Shown: positions 35,121 through 43,303 of the stretch, one piece after another | Layout of the letters: the number at the start of each line of letters is the position of its first letter | Position numbering within the stretch: the stretch's first letter is position 1 | Assembly (NCBI GenBank): GCA_003148945.1 | Contig: QGGY01000006.1 | Coordinates: forward strand, 124,001-188,000 | DNA length: 64,000 bases | Source: Murimonas intestini | GTDB lineage: Bacteria; Bacillota; Clostridia; Lachnospirales; Lachnospiraceae | Direction of reading: 5' to 3' | Notes under the pieces: model-generated | What the model saw: the letters and a program-made list of their open reading frames with translations, nothing else | Database searches by the model: none | What the model was told of the DNA's origin: nothing | Made by a program: the position numbers and the translations under genes

Positions 35121-36572
35121 TCATTGATTTCCAAACTCAGACAGCGGTGTATAGGCTATATCAGCATATTCATGGGACTGTCTGATCCTGTCCGCCTCCC
35201 CTTCTGTGATGGGAGTATAGCAGTCCTCTGTAAAGCCTGTAATACTATAAAACCAAGGACTGTCCTGGTCATACATTCCATCAAATATCACTGCTTCTAT
35301 CAGAGAGAGCACGCCTCCTTCCAATCTGTAATAAGCATAATTGGAATTAAACGCCCCTCCCGATCCCTCATTCCCGATCTCATTTCCTGTACACAGATAA
35401 TAGCGGTTCCGCTCCTGGCTGGAAGCCACAAGTGTGATCTGTCCTTCGTTTATTGTATACATCTCGTAAAACATTCCTTTATAACCTGACGGCAGATTAG
35501 CTTCCCCAATGAGCAGCTCCTCCACACCGTCATTATTCACATCCAGCAGTGTATATCCGGGCTGGGATGTATCACTGTAGTACCCAAACAGATAACATAA
35601 TCCCGCTGCTGCATACTCCTGTATTCCCCATCCCTGAGAGATTCCCGTCTTATATTTCTCTATTATCTCTGCATAGGCAGGATCTATTGCTGTGCCTGCC
35701 GGCTGTTCTGCTGCCTGCTCCCCAGGTGCACTCTCCGCCCCTCCCGTTTCCGGTTCTGCAGTTGACTCCGATGCGTCTGCCTTTATTTCCGTACCTGCGG
35801 CGGCCTGTGCCTCTGTCCCTGCTGCACTCCCACTTTCTGCTGCCGTCTCATCCTTCTGTGCCGTCTCACCTTCTGCCGCTGTCTCTTTACCTGATATCAT
35901 CCTGGTCACAGCATCTCTTCCATATTTGTCCACACTTGCACGATATCCCTGCACCAGACCTCCCATAACAGCATCCGTAAATTCTTCCGATGTATAATCA
36001 GCCTTAAAGACACTATCCTCATATGTATATTCCAGGGTCACATCCTTCTCTGCCAGCGCAGCTTTTTCCAGCGACTGCTGGAAATAATCTGCAATCCCCT
36101 CATTCCGGTAATTTTCCTGATGCTCCATGCAGTCCTGGAAAAAGCCTGACATATCAGGCGCGGTCACGGAATATGTGACTGTATTTTCATCGATTTTTCC
36201 CAGCTCTATAGTAACATACAGAAAATACTTTTCCAGAACATGGTCTATACTCTCCCGGAGCCCTGATGCCTCTCCGTCATCTTCCGGCAGTATTCCATTC
36301 TCAAGTTTACCGGCAAACAGATAATCATTGATCTCATAGATTTCTCCAAAGGTAAACTCTGTTATCACTTTCTGAGCCTGTTCCTTTACTTCTCTTTTTT
36401 TATTGCTCTTCCACAGTACGGTAAAAGTCAGGACGGCAATAACCGCCAGGCAGATGACAACGCTCCCCAGGATGATATACAGCCTTCTATTGTGATCAAA
36501 CTTTCTTCCGCATGCCGTACAGAATTTAGCATCCGGCTTGTTCTGATATCCGCACCATCTACATTTCTTCAT
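35121..36572 (-). CDS. Zinc-ribbon, single-pass membrane protein with Ala/Glu-rich linker
   Basis: A 483-residue protein. A zinc ribbon (Cys4, Cys7, Cys18, Cys21) is followed by one membrane helix (31-54) and a large extracytoplasmic part: a globular region (about 60-225), a low-complexity Ala/Glu/Thr-rich linker (about 228-300) and a C-terminal domain (about 300-480) with LLDVNNDGVEELLIGEA, a calcium-site-like DxNxDG motif as in FG-GAP or VCBS repeats. No enzyme motif is seen. It starts two bases after the BceS-like kinase stop and so probably shares its transcript, which hints at a cell-envelope role. Family members are often annotated only as zinc-ribbon domain proteins. Confidence 0.75.
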   Translation of the reverse strand: MKKCRWCGYQNKPDAKFCTACGRKFDHNRRLYIILGSVVICLAVIAVLTFTVLWKSNKKREVKEQAQKVITEFTFGEIYEINDYLFAGKLENGILPEDDGEASGLRESIDHVLEKYFLYVTIELGKIDENTVTYSVTAPDMSGFFQDCMEHQENYRNEGIADYFQQSLEKAALAEKDVTLEYTYEDSVFKADYTSEEFTDAVMGGLVQGYRASVDKYGRDAVTRMISGKETAAEGETAQKDETAAESGSAAGTEAQAAAGTEIKADASESTAEPETGGAESAPGEQAAEQPAGTAIDPAYAEIIEKYKTGISQGWGIQEYAAAGLCYLFGYYSDTSQPGYTLLDVNNDGVEELLIGEANLPSGYKGMFYEMYTINEGQITLVASSQERNRYYLCTGNEIGNEGSGGAFNSNYAYYRLEGGVLSLIEAVIFDGMYDQDSPWFYSITGFTEDCYTPITEGEADRIRQSHEYADIAYTPLSEFGNQ

Positions 36573-36574
36573 TA

Positions 36575-37594
36575 TTATCCCCCTATCACGCTGTAGAAAC
36601 TTCCTTCCGGAAAGCTGATCACTACCTCTGTCCCCCTGCCTTCCCCGGAATAGATTTTTATGTCATGTCCAAGCTTTAAACAGAGCTTTTTAGAGAGATA
36701 AAGACCTATTCCAGTCGCTCTCTTCCTTACCCTGCCATTTGCTCCTGTGAATCCTTTCTCAAATACCCTGGGCAGATCATTCTCTGAAATGCCGCACCCA
36801 TTATCCTTTATATGCAGCGCATGGCCTTCCCGGCCCCCTGCGGCATAAAATTCAATCACGCCTGTTCCGTCTTCCACATACTGTATACAGTTGGCAACTA
36901 TCTGCCCCAAAATGAAAAGCAGCCATTTACTGTCACTGTATACAGAAATATCCAGATCATGGAGATCTACCTTTATCCTTCTGGATATAAGAGGCTTTTT
37001 ATTTTTAATGATCACTTCCCCAACCAGTTCTCGCAGACTGACTTTTTTGATAATATAATCTTTTTCCACACTGAAGCTTCTGGCATAATAGAGGGCCGTT
37101 TCTGTATAATTCTCAATTTTATCCAGCTCCTCCTTCACACTCTCCATAGCCTCACCCGGATTATTCTCTGCTGTCAGTTTTCCAGCCGCAATGGGAAGTT
37201 TTATCTCATGTATCCACATCTCTATATAATCTTTGTACTCTTCATTATTATATTTGTAGCTGTTCACGTTTTCTGCCATTGATTTTTCAGTAGTTTCCAG
37301 AATATCTTTTAAAATCCTTCCCTCTGTGAATCTGGCTTCCTCCATCACCTCAGGCAGCAGATAAGCCTTGTCAAGCTCCTCAAGACTCTTGTATACCACA
37401 TCATAAAAATGCTTTCTCCTGAGAAAATCCACAAAGAGTGCTAAGATATACGCTCCAAAAAAAGCGATAAAAATATAAACGCTTACCCACAGGCTGCCAC
37501 CATCAGTAAGTACAAATACCTCAACAGTAAAAACAGCAAACAGAAAAATCAAAAAATAGACAAAGTGGTCTTTCAAATAATCAATGAACCTCAT
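36575..37594 (-). CDS. BceS-like intramembrane-sensing histidine kinase
   Basis: A 339-residue kinase with two close N-terminal membrane helices (about residues 10-30 and 36-57) and almost no extracellular loop, then a dimerisation helix with His129 in WIHEIKLP, and ATPase motifs NCIQYVEDG, DNGCGISENDLP and GIGLYLSKKLC. This is the layout of BceS kinases that read the state of a BceAB-type transporter. It overlaps its response regulator by four bases. No BceAB genes are adjacent to this pair. Confidence 0.9.
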   Translation of the reverse strand: MRFIDYLKDHFVYFLIFLFAVFTVEVFVLTDGGSLWVSVYIFIAFFGAYILALFVDFLRRKHFYDVVYKSLEELDKAYLLPEVMEEARFTEGRILKDILETTEKSMAENVNSYKYNNEEYKDYIEMWIHEIKLPIAAGKLTAENNPGEAMESVKEELDKIENYTETALYYARSFSVEKDYIIKKVSLRELVGEVIIKNKKPLISRRIKVDLHDLDISVYSDSKWLLFILGQIVANCIQYVEDGTGVIEFYAAGGREGHALHIKDNGCGISENDLPRVFEKGFTGANGRVRKRATGIGLYLSKKLCLKLGHDIKIYSGEGRGTEVVISFPEGSFYSVIGG

Positions 37595-38295
37595 ACCAGC
37601 AAGTATCCCTGTCCTCTCTTCGTCAGGATGGCATCTTTTATGCCTGTCTCCTCCAGCTTTGCCCGGAGACGGTTTACATTTACTGTCAGGGTATTGTCAT
37701 CCACAAACATCTCGCTGTCCCAAAGGCTTGAGATGATCTCGTCTCTTGTCACAATACTCTGACGTTTTTTTGCCAGACAGAGAAGTATCTTCTGTTCATT
37801 TTTCGTAAGCTCTACACATCCTTCTTTAACAGCGCCGCCCGCATCAGCTCCCGCACCTTTTACTGTCACTGTCCCTTTCGTGATATCCAGAATAAAGCTC
37901 CCGCAGTCTATCTGTTCCAGCTGCGGAGCCTCTTTGTAGACTCTTTTTAACACTGCCGCTATCCTGGCCAGCAGTATCTGCGGGTGGAACGGCTTTGTCA
38001 CAAAATCATCAGCCCCGCAGTTCATGCTTAGCAGCTCGTCCAGCTCCGTATTCCTGCTGGTGATCATAATGACAGGAATATCAGAAGTCCTGCGCACCTC
38101 CCTGCAGACGAATGTTCCGTCTGTCCTGGGAAGGTTAATGTCCAGAAGGACCAGGTGGCTGTTTGATCTTAAAATATCTTCAGCCACATTGTCAAAATGC
38201 TTAAGCCCCTCAGTCTGGTACCCATTCTTCTCAAGAAATACTTCCAGCTCCCTGCAGAGCTTCTCATCATCTTCCACTATCAATATTTTCTGCAT
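37591..38295 (-). CDS. BceR-like OmpR family response regulator
   Basis: A 234-residue regulator: receiver with Asp52 in LLDINLPRTDG, and a winged-helix DNA-binding domain (about residues 140-232) with VELTKNEQKILLCLAKKRQS and DDNTLTVNVNRLRAKLEE. First gene of the pair with the kinase, and of a likely operon with the zinc-ribbon protein. A palindrome-rich repeat lies upstream. Confidence 0.9.
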   Translation of the reverse strand: MQKILIVEDDEKLCRELEVFLEKNGYQTEGLKHFDNVAEDILRSNSHLVLLDINLPRTDGTFVCREVRRTSDIPVIMITSRNTELDELLSMNCGADDFVTKPFHPQILLARIAAVLKRVYKEAPQLEQIDCGSFILDITKGTVTVKGAGADAGGAVKEGCVELTKNEQKILLCLAKKRQSIVTRDEIISSLWDSEMFVDDNTLTVNVNRLRAKLEETGIKDAILTKRGQGYLLV

Positions 38296-38329
38296 CTTAA
38301 GCTCCTCTCCAGTTACAGTTCCGCCCTCT

Positions 38330-38461
38330 ACTGTTCCGCGAGGTGTTTACGTGCAAAATGCACGAAAATCCCGAGAGTTGCAGCGCCAAAATGCTGTAAA
38401 CAGCATTTTGTGTGCATCTCGAAGCGTTGTTACAGGTCAGACGGGTCGTCTGACCTGTAAC
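38330..38461. repeat. Palindromic dispersed repeat, copy 1
   Basis: Contains CAAAATGCTG/CAGCATTTTG (38387-38396 and 38401-38410) and a perfect 15-bp stem with a three-base loop (38429-38443 and 38447-38461). The block TGTGCATC...GGTC at 38411-38438 recurs at 40073-40099 with about 24 of 28 positions the same. Lies between the convergent-looking ends of a response-regulator start and the C39 peptidase gene end; it could also act as a terminator for the latter, though no U-run is present. Confidence 0.6.
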
Positions 38462-38484
38462 CCTCTCCATCGGACTGCTGTCAC

Positions 38485-39915
38485 TTAATAATCATAATAC
38501 TCTTCATCCCCGGCATACTCTTCATATTCGTTATATTCTTCATACTCTGAATATTCATAATCATCCTCATATGTCACGTCATCTGTATTTTCCCCTCCGA
38601 TATATTCACACATCCACAGATTCTTGATCTGGGGGGCCAGCCGCTCAAAGGTCCAGAGCTGGCTGCTCCTTATCCTGCTGGCGGGGTCATTGACGCTGAT
38701 CATTCCATCCTCATAACCTGTCAATACGATAAAATGCCCGGAAGTCGTGAAATCTCCCGGCCTCATGCTGCATATGACAGGTTTTCCTGCCTGGAGCGCT
38801 TCCTTAACTATCTCCTCATCCAAAGCAATATCTGTGCCTGCCACGCCGTAATCCAGGCCGCCTTCCCTGATAAAGGTCCACATAGTGTTCCCCTCCTGGG
38901 TGACATATCCATTCTCATCACTGTACTTGGCCATAGTGTATGGAGTAACATCAGTATTCCCTGTCAGCCCCGCGATCACCATGGCCATACATGTAGGCCC
39001 GCATCCGCTTACGGCAACTACATTATTCCCGTAACTCCCATATCCCCAGCGCTCATCCCACTGGATGAGCAGAGGGATCTTCCCTTCCTCGTAATCATCT
39101 TCGATATCATCTGCATATACCTGGCCCTTCTTTTCCGGGTAATCCAATACAAAATCAATCGCCTCCATGCTGTTGATTTCAAGAAGCTTCAGGATATCTT
39201 CCGGGTATTGATCCTTATTTTTCAGAATAAGAGCTTTCTTCGAGGCCGCAGTCAGGGTCTCTTCCCCGGATCTCTTTTTGGGGCCTGATGCTGTTTCCGG
39301 CTCCGACTCTGCCCCCTGTCCCGGCCCGGTTTCCTGACCTGACACTGGCTCTGCCTCTCGCTCAGACTTTAATTTCTGCTCTGGCTCTGCCTCCTGCCCT
39401 GATTCTGATTTCTGCTCCGCCCCTATGTCCTTCCCTGACTTTGATTTCTGCTCTGCCCCTGCTTCCTTCTCTGACTTTGATTTCCGCTCTGAATCCGTCC
39501 CCTGTCCTGACTCTGATCTCTGCCCTGAATCTGACTCCTGTTCTGACTCTGTCTCCTGCTCTGCCCCTGGCTCCTGGCCATCTGTATCCTCTGCTTTTTT
39601 CGTCAGGTCTTTATCTTCCCTCGCCGCATATACGCTTCTGTCATCATGGTCATCCGGGTCCTCAGGAAGACATGACATCAGTAACAGTACAACAGCTGCC
39701 AGAATGAACCCTTTCCCAAGCAGTTTCCATATCCCTGGCTTAGACGCTTTTGTATTTTCTGCTTCCTTGATACTTTCTGCTTCCTCGATACTTTCTGTTT
39801 CGTTAATATTTTCTGTTTCTTCTATTTCTTTTGTTTCTTTTATTTTTTCTGTTTCTATTGTATTTTCTATCTTTTCTGTCTCTCTTGTCTCCGGTTCTTT
39901 CTTTATCTTCATCAC
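38485..39915 (-). CDS. Membrane-anchored C39-like cysteine peptidase with low-complexity stalk
   Basis: A 476-residue protein. A cytoplasmic Glu/Lys/Thr-rich tail (1-58) is followed by one membrane helix (63-82), a long extracellular Glu/Ser/Gly/Lys-rich stalk (about 100-220), and a C39-like peptidase domain (about 278-440). Catalytic residues are Cys305 in VSGCGPTC, His394 in SGHFIVLTG, and Asp410 in VNDPAS. The last 35 residues are almost only Glu, Asp, Tyr and Asn. The papain-like C39_2 fold cleaves peptides; target unknown. The stalk repeats short blocks such as EQKSKSG. It sits between two BceRS pairs, suggesting a cell-wall or antimicrobial-peptide context. Start is GTG 39915 or ATG 39912; the ribosome site is weak. 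Confidence 0.82.
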   Translation of the reverse strand: MMKIKKEPETRETEKIENTIETEKIKETKEIEETENINETESIEEAESIKEAENTKASKPGIWKLLGKGFILAAVVLLLMSCLPEDPDDHDDRSVYAAREDKDLTKKAEDTDGQEPGAEQETESEQESDSGQRSESGQGTDSERKSKSEKEAGAEQKSKSGKDIGAEQKSESGQEAEPEQKLKSEREAEPVSGQETGPGQGAESEPETASGPKKRSGEETLTAASKKALILKNKDQYPEDILKLLEINSMEAIDFVLDYPEKKGQVYADDIEDDYEEGKIPLLIQWDERWGYGSYGNNVVAVSGCGPTCMAMVIAGLTGNTDVTPYTMAKYSDENGYVTQEGNTMWTFIREGGLDYGVAGTDIALDEEIVKEALQAGKPVICSMRPGDFTTSGHFIVLTGYEDGMISVNDPASRIRSSQLWTFERLAPQIKNLWMCEYIGGENTDDVTYEDDYEYSEYEEYNEYEEYAGDEEYYDY

Positions 39916-40213
39916 TTACCCTGTCCTTCTGTCTCTATTTTGCTTTTTTATGAGCTTTTATACGAGCTTCAATATATGTCAAAGCCGCACATACAGATAT
40001 TATATACGTCTCTGTCCATAATAGCAACATAACACATACTGTATCCTATTTCAAAAGAATGTAAATCGTTTCTGTGCATCGCGGAGCGTGTTACTGGTCC
40101 CGGAGTTAACAGTAACTATAAATCTTCTTTCTCATTTACCCTTTATGCCGTATAATAATGATATCTGTGAAATCACCCTGTTTTTTCAGCTGTCAGAAAG
40201 GAATAAATGCAAG
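39916..40213. other. Intergenic region between the C39 gene and the second BceRS pair
   Basis: This gap separates divergent genes. It contains the partial palindromic repeat copy (40073-40116) and a TATAAT at 40151-40156 that may be the -10 of the BceR-like gene, with no clear -35. No small coding frame or RNA gene is recognised. Confidence 0.5.
40073..40116. repeat. Palindromic dispersed repeat, partial copy 2
   Basis: TGTGCATC at 40073 through GGTC at 40099 matches 38411-38438 at about 24 of 28 positions. It is followed by the inverted repeat GTTACTG (40090-40096) and CAGTAAC (40110-40116), analogous to the GTTACAGG/CCTGTAAC arms of copy 1. Confidence 0.55.
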
Positions 40214-40900
40214 ATGATACTTATTGTTGAAGATAACCCCAACATCCGGGAGGAGCTCTCCCGCTGCCTGAGCCTGAACGGGCATCCATCAGCCGGTCCT
40301 GCTGATTTTAACTGCACCCAGGAAGAACTTTTTGATCAGGTCAGGAAGCTCATGGAGGAAAACCCCATAGAACTGCTGCTGTTGGACATCAATCTGCAGG
40401 AATGTGACGGACTGAAGCTATGCAGGGAAATACGCAGTATCTCTACCCTTCCCATCATCTTTGTCACCGGCCGGGCTGATGAGACGGATGAGCTCTCCGG
40501 GATCCTGATGGGCGGTGATGATTTTATCAGAAAGCCTTACAGCATTCCCGTCCTCATGGCGCGTGTCAACAGAATACTGGCGCGGAAGAGCCAGGCCCCT
40601 GCCGAATCTGTCTTTGCAGGCTGCGCATCCCTAAATGTCCTTATGGGGCAGATTTCTGCCCACGGTGCGACACTGGAGCTGTCAAAAAATGAAGTAAAGA
40701 TACTCTATTATCTTTTTCTGAATAAAGGACATATTGTTTCTAAAGATTCTCTGATTGAATATCTGTGGGAAAATAAATTTTATGTGGACGAGAACATCCT
40801 GAATGTGAATCTTTCACGCCTGCGCCGGAGACTGAAAGAAATCGGGCTGCAGGATCTGATCATTACTGTTCCGAAGCAGGGGCTGATGGTAGAAAGCTGA
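40214..40900 (+). CDS. BceR-like OmpR family response regulator
   Basis: A 228-residue regulator starting at ATG 40214 (MILIVEDN); AAAGGA lies about 12 bases upstream, and an earlier in-frame start lies in the promoter region. Receiver Asp58 in LLLDINLQECDG; winged-helix domain with LSKNEVKILYYLFLNKGHIV and DENILNVNLSRLRRRL. It lies 70 bases before its kinase. The BceAB genes it probably controls are at 47932-50623, with a BceR-type site at 47841-47856, across a sugar operon island. Confidence 0.9.
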   Translation: MILIVEDNPNIREELSRCLSLNGHPSAGPADFNCTQEELFDQVRKLMEENPIELLLLDINLQECDGLKLCREIRSISTLPIIFVTGRADETDELSGILMGGDDFIRKPYSIPVLMARVNRILARKSQAPAESVFAGCASLNVLMGQISAHGATLELSKNEVKILYYLFLNKGHIVSKDSLIEYLWENKFYVDENILNVNLSRLRRRLKEIGLQDLIITVPKQGLMVES

Positions 40901-40970
40901 CCAGACCATAAGTAAACGGACATGTCTGCTGACGCAGATATCAATAAGAATGACTGACGGAGGTGTAAAT

Positions 40971-41990
40971 TTGTCTTTTGGAAATTATATCTATGAAAAA
41001 TTGTTGATGATAATACTGAATCTGTTTTGTGCAGCCGCCCTCACCATTTACCTGCGGCTCCTGGGAAACAGCCTCCCGGCAGCAATACCCATTCTGGCTG
41101 TATGGTTCTTTATACTGGCCGCCGTGATCATGAAGGGCTTTTTCACACTGAGGAATAAGGCACAGCTTCTTAATAACCAGCTGGATATGCTGGACCAGAA
41201 GTATCTTATCTGCGAGATGCTTGGAAAACCAGAAAACGGCCTGGAAAAGCTGTACCAGCTGACGCTCAGGACAGCAAATAAATCTATGCTTGAGAATGTA
41301 AATAAGATAAGAAATGCCCAGCGTGATTATAAAGAATATATTGAAGAATGGATCCATGAGATAAAGACGCCCATCACTGCTGTTGACCTGATCTGCAAAA
41401 ACCATCCCGGCCCGGAAAATACCAGGATCAGCAGGGAGCTGGCGCAGATAAACTATCTGGTGGAGCAGGCCCTCTACTATGCCCGGAGCGAGAATGTAGA
41501 AAAGGACTATTTTATAAAAGAATTTTCCCTTTCTGATGCTCTCGCCCCTGCTCTGATGCAGAACAGGACCGTCCTTCTGGAGGAGAAGATATCCCTCTCC
41601 ATTGATGAAAATGACACTCCGGTATGTACTGATGAGAAATGGCTCACTTATATACTAAGTCAGATCCTCACCAACTCCATCAAGTACCGCAGCCCCCATA
41701 ACCCCAGTATCCATATATATTCCACAAGTGCCGGCTCCGGGGTATATCTCACCGTGGAGGATAATGGGCAGGGTATCTCTCCTGAAGATCTTCCCCGGAT
41801 TTTTGAGAAAGGCTTTACCGGGAGCTGCCGGAATAACAGGAAATCCACGGGTATGGGCCTGTATCTGTGCAAAAAGCTCTGTCTGAAACTGGGACTTACC
41901 ATATCCGCAGACTCAGTGTTAAATCAGGGTACAAAAATTACCATAGGCTTCCCTGTGGGCGCGCTTCCGCACCCGGAGAGGCGGGAATAA
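40971..41990 (+). CDS. BceS-like intramembrane-sensing histidine kinase, TTG start
   Basis: A 339-residue kinase. I choose TTG 40971 (MSFGNYIYEKL) because GGAGGT lies six bases upstream, whereas the ATG at 40950 has no ribosome site. With this start the phospho-acceptor is His129 in WIHEIKTP, the same number as in the paralogue at 36575. Two N-terminal membrane helices with a very short loop, and ATPase motifs NSIKYRS, DNGQGISPEDLP, GMGLYLCKKLC. Its last 67 bases overlap the convergent GH32 gene; the tail after FPVG is unlike BceS. Confidence 0.88.
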   Translation: MSFGNYIYEKLLMIILNLFCAAALTIYLRLLGNSLPAAIPILAVWFFILAAVIMKGFFTLRNKAQLLNNQLDMLDQKYLICEMLGKPENGLEKLYQLTLRTANKSMLENVNKIRNAQRDYKEYIEEWIHEIKTPITAVDLICKNHPGPENTRISRELAQINYLVEQALYYARSENVEKDYFIKEFSLSDALAPALMQNRTVLLEEKISLSIDENDTPVCTDEKWLTYILSQILTNSIKYRSPHNPSIHIYSTSAGSGVYLTVEDNGQGISPEDLPRIFEKGFTGSCRNNRKSTGMGLYLCKKLCLKLGLTISADSVLNQGTKITIGFPVGALPHPERRE

Positions 41991-43303
41991 GAAAACCTGG
42001 TTGGCCCGCTCAGCCCGTAGACAATATTGCTCAGGACATATTCCCCGTCATTTACAAATACTTCTATTATATTTCTATCCACATAGATCTCCAGTTCACA
42101 CCGTCCCCCAAGGGGCGGTGTGGAAAACCTTGTACGGTATCCCCTCACGTCCCCAAATACTCTGCTTCTGTCAGCCATGAGCCTCCCGTCCTCCTGCCAT
42201 AGGCAAAAACCGCCGATTGCCAGGCTGTCACCCTCAGCAAGTGACGTATTTATTTTAAACGGCTTCCCATAGTCTATTTCCCTCACGTCTGTTTCCTTCT
42301 TAAATACTGCCGCCGCATCTGGATGGGGGCGGAAACAGATATGGCCGTCCCTGTATTCCACAAGGCGCGGCAGGCTCATCATTCCGATCCATTCCTGCCC
42401 GTTCTCCTCCTGCACAGGTACAGGCATGCGCATCCATCCGATGATGGTCCTCCTTCCGGAGGCATCCAGCGTGCTCTGAGGGGCATAAAGGTCCATGCCG
42501 TAATCCATCAGCTCTGCTGCTCCTTCAGCCCTCAGGGTACATTCTGAGGCCTCAAAGGAGACAGGCAGGCAGACTGAGATATTTTCATATTCATATCCGT
42601 CCTTCAGATACCCCATGGGAGACATGCAAAGCACATATCTGCCTCCGCAGCAAAAGAGATCGGGACACTCCCACATATAACCGCCTGTGTTATCTGTATA
42701 GGACGCCGCATATTCCCATGCCCGACCATCCATGCTTCTGTAGAAAAGCAGCTTTCCCTGCATGTCCCCATCCTCATTCTCAGCCTGGCTGCCCAGGACC
42801 ATATAGTATGTATCCCCTTCCTTCCACACCTTTGGATCTCTTGTATGGGTGACACTTCCAATGGAAGGGTCAGCAACAGGTGGAATGATCATCTTCTTAT
42901 CATGGAAATTGTCAAAATGGTATCCATCCTGTGAGGTGATCATCACCTGTGAGGAATCAAAATCATCATTTACGGACAGATGGATATTTTCTTCATCGTA
43001 TCTGTTGTACCTGACACCTGTGTAATAGAAGCTGATCCCTTCCTCTTCTGCCTGTGCGCTGCCTGAAAAACATCCGTTCCTGTCATATGGTTTACTGGGA
43101 AATAAAGCAAGTCCCCTGTGCTCCCAGCTGACAAGATCCCGGCTGACGGCATGTCCCCAGTGCATAGTCCCCCACTGGGGGGCATATGGGAAATATTGAT
43201 AGTAGAGGTGGTACTCCCCCTTGTAATATATAAATCCGTTCGGGTCATTGATCCAGTTTCCCGGCGCCCTCAAATGCAGAAAATCATCTCTGTGCATATT
43301 CAT
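41924..43303 (-). CDS. GH32 family sucrose/fructan hydrolase
   Basis: A 459-residue cytoplasmic enzyme. Five-bladed propeller motifs are WINDPNGF (nucleophile Asp20), RDP (Asp156) and ECP (acid/base Glu212); the C-terminal beta-sandwich ends with IEVFVNDGEYVLSNIVYGL. It should cleave beta-fructosides such as sucrose or short fructo-oligosaccharides. The gene overlaps the LacI-type gene by ATGA and is cotranscribed with it. The last 20-odd residues are encoded in antisense to the kinase at 40971 and look non-native, so the 3' end may have been joined to new DNA. No signal peptide, so the substrate must be imported, by the divergent ABC transporter. Confidence 0.9.
   Translation of the reverse strand: MNMHRDDFLHLRAPGNWINDPNGFIYYKGEYHLYYQYFPYAPQWGTMHWGHAVSRDLVSWEHRGLALFPSKPYDRNGCFSGSAQAEEEGISFYYTGVRYNRYDEENIHLSVNDDFDSSQVMITSQDGYHFDNFHDKKMIIPPVADPSIGSVTHTRDPKVWKEGDTYYMVLGSQAENEDGDMQGKLLFYRSMDGRAWEYAASYTDNTGGYMWECPDLFCCGGRYVLCMSPMGYLKDGYEYENISVCLPVSFEASECTLRAEGAAELMDYGMDLYAPQSTLDASGRRTIIGWMRMPVPVQEENGQEWIGMMSLPRLVEYRDGHICFRPHPDAAAVFKKETDVREIDYGKPFKINTSLAEGDSLAIGGFCLWQEDGRLMADRSRVFGDVRGYRTRFSTPPLGGRCELEIYVDRNIIEVFVNDGEYVLSNIVYGLSGPTRFSYSRLSGCGSAPTGKPMVIFVP

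Noticed and set aside
35549-35997. Open frames antisense to the zinc-ribbon protein's Ala/Glu-rich linker.
   Set aside because: Same cause: low-complexity coding sequence keeps the opposite strand open.
39330-39600. Short repeated units that could be read as a CRISPR-like or tandem array.
   Set aside because: The units are imperfect, vary in length and lie in frame within a coding stalk; there are no unique equal-length spacers and no cas genes.
39288-39707. Long open frames antisense to the C39 peptidase stalk, rich in Pro, Leu and Ser.
   Set aside because: They mirror the low-complexity Glu/Ser/Lys codons of the stalk, have no ribosome site and no recognisable domain.
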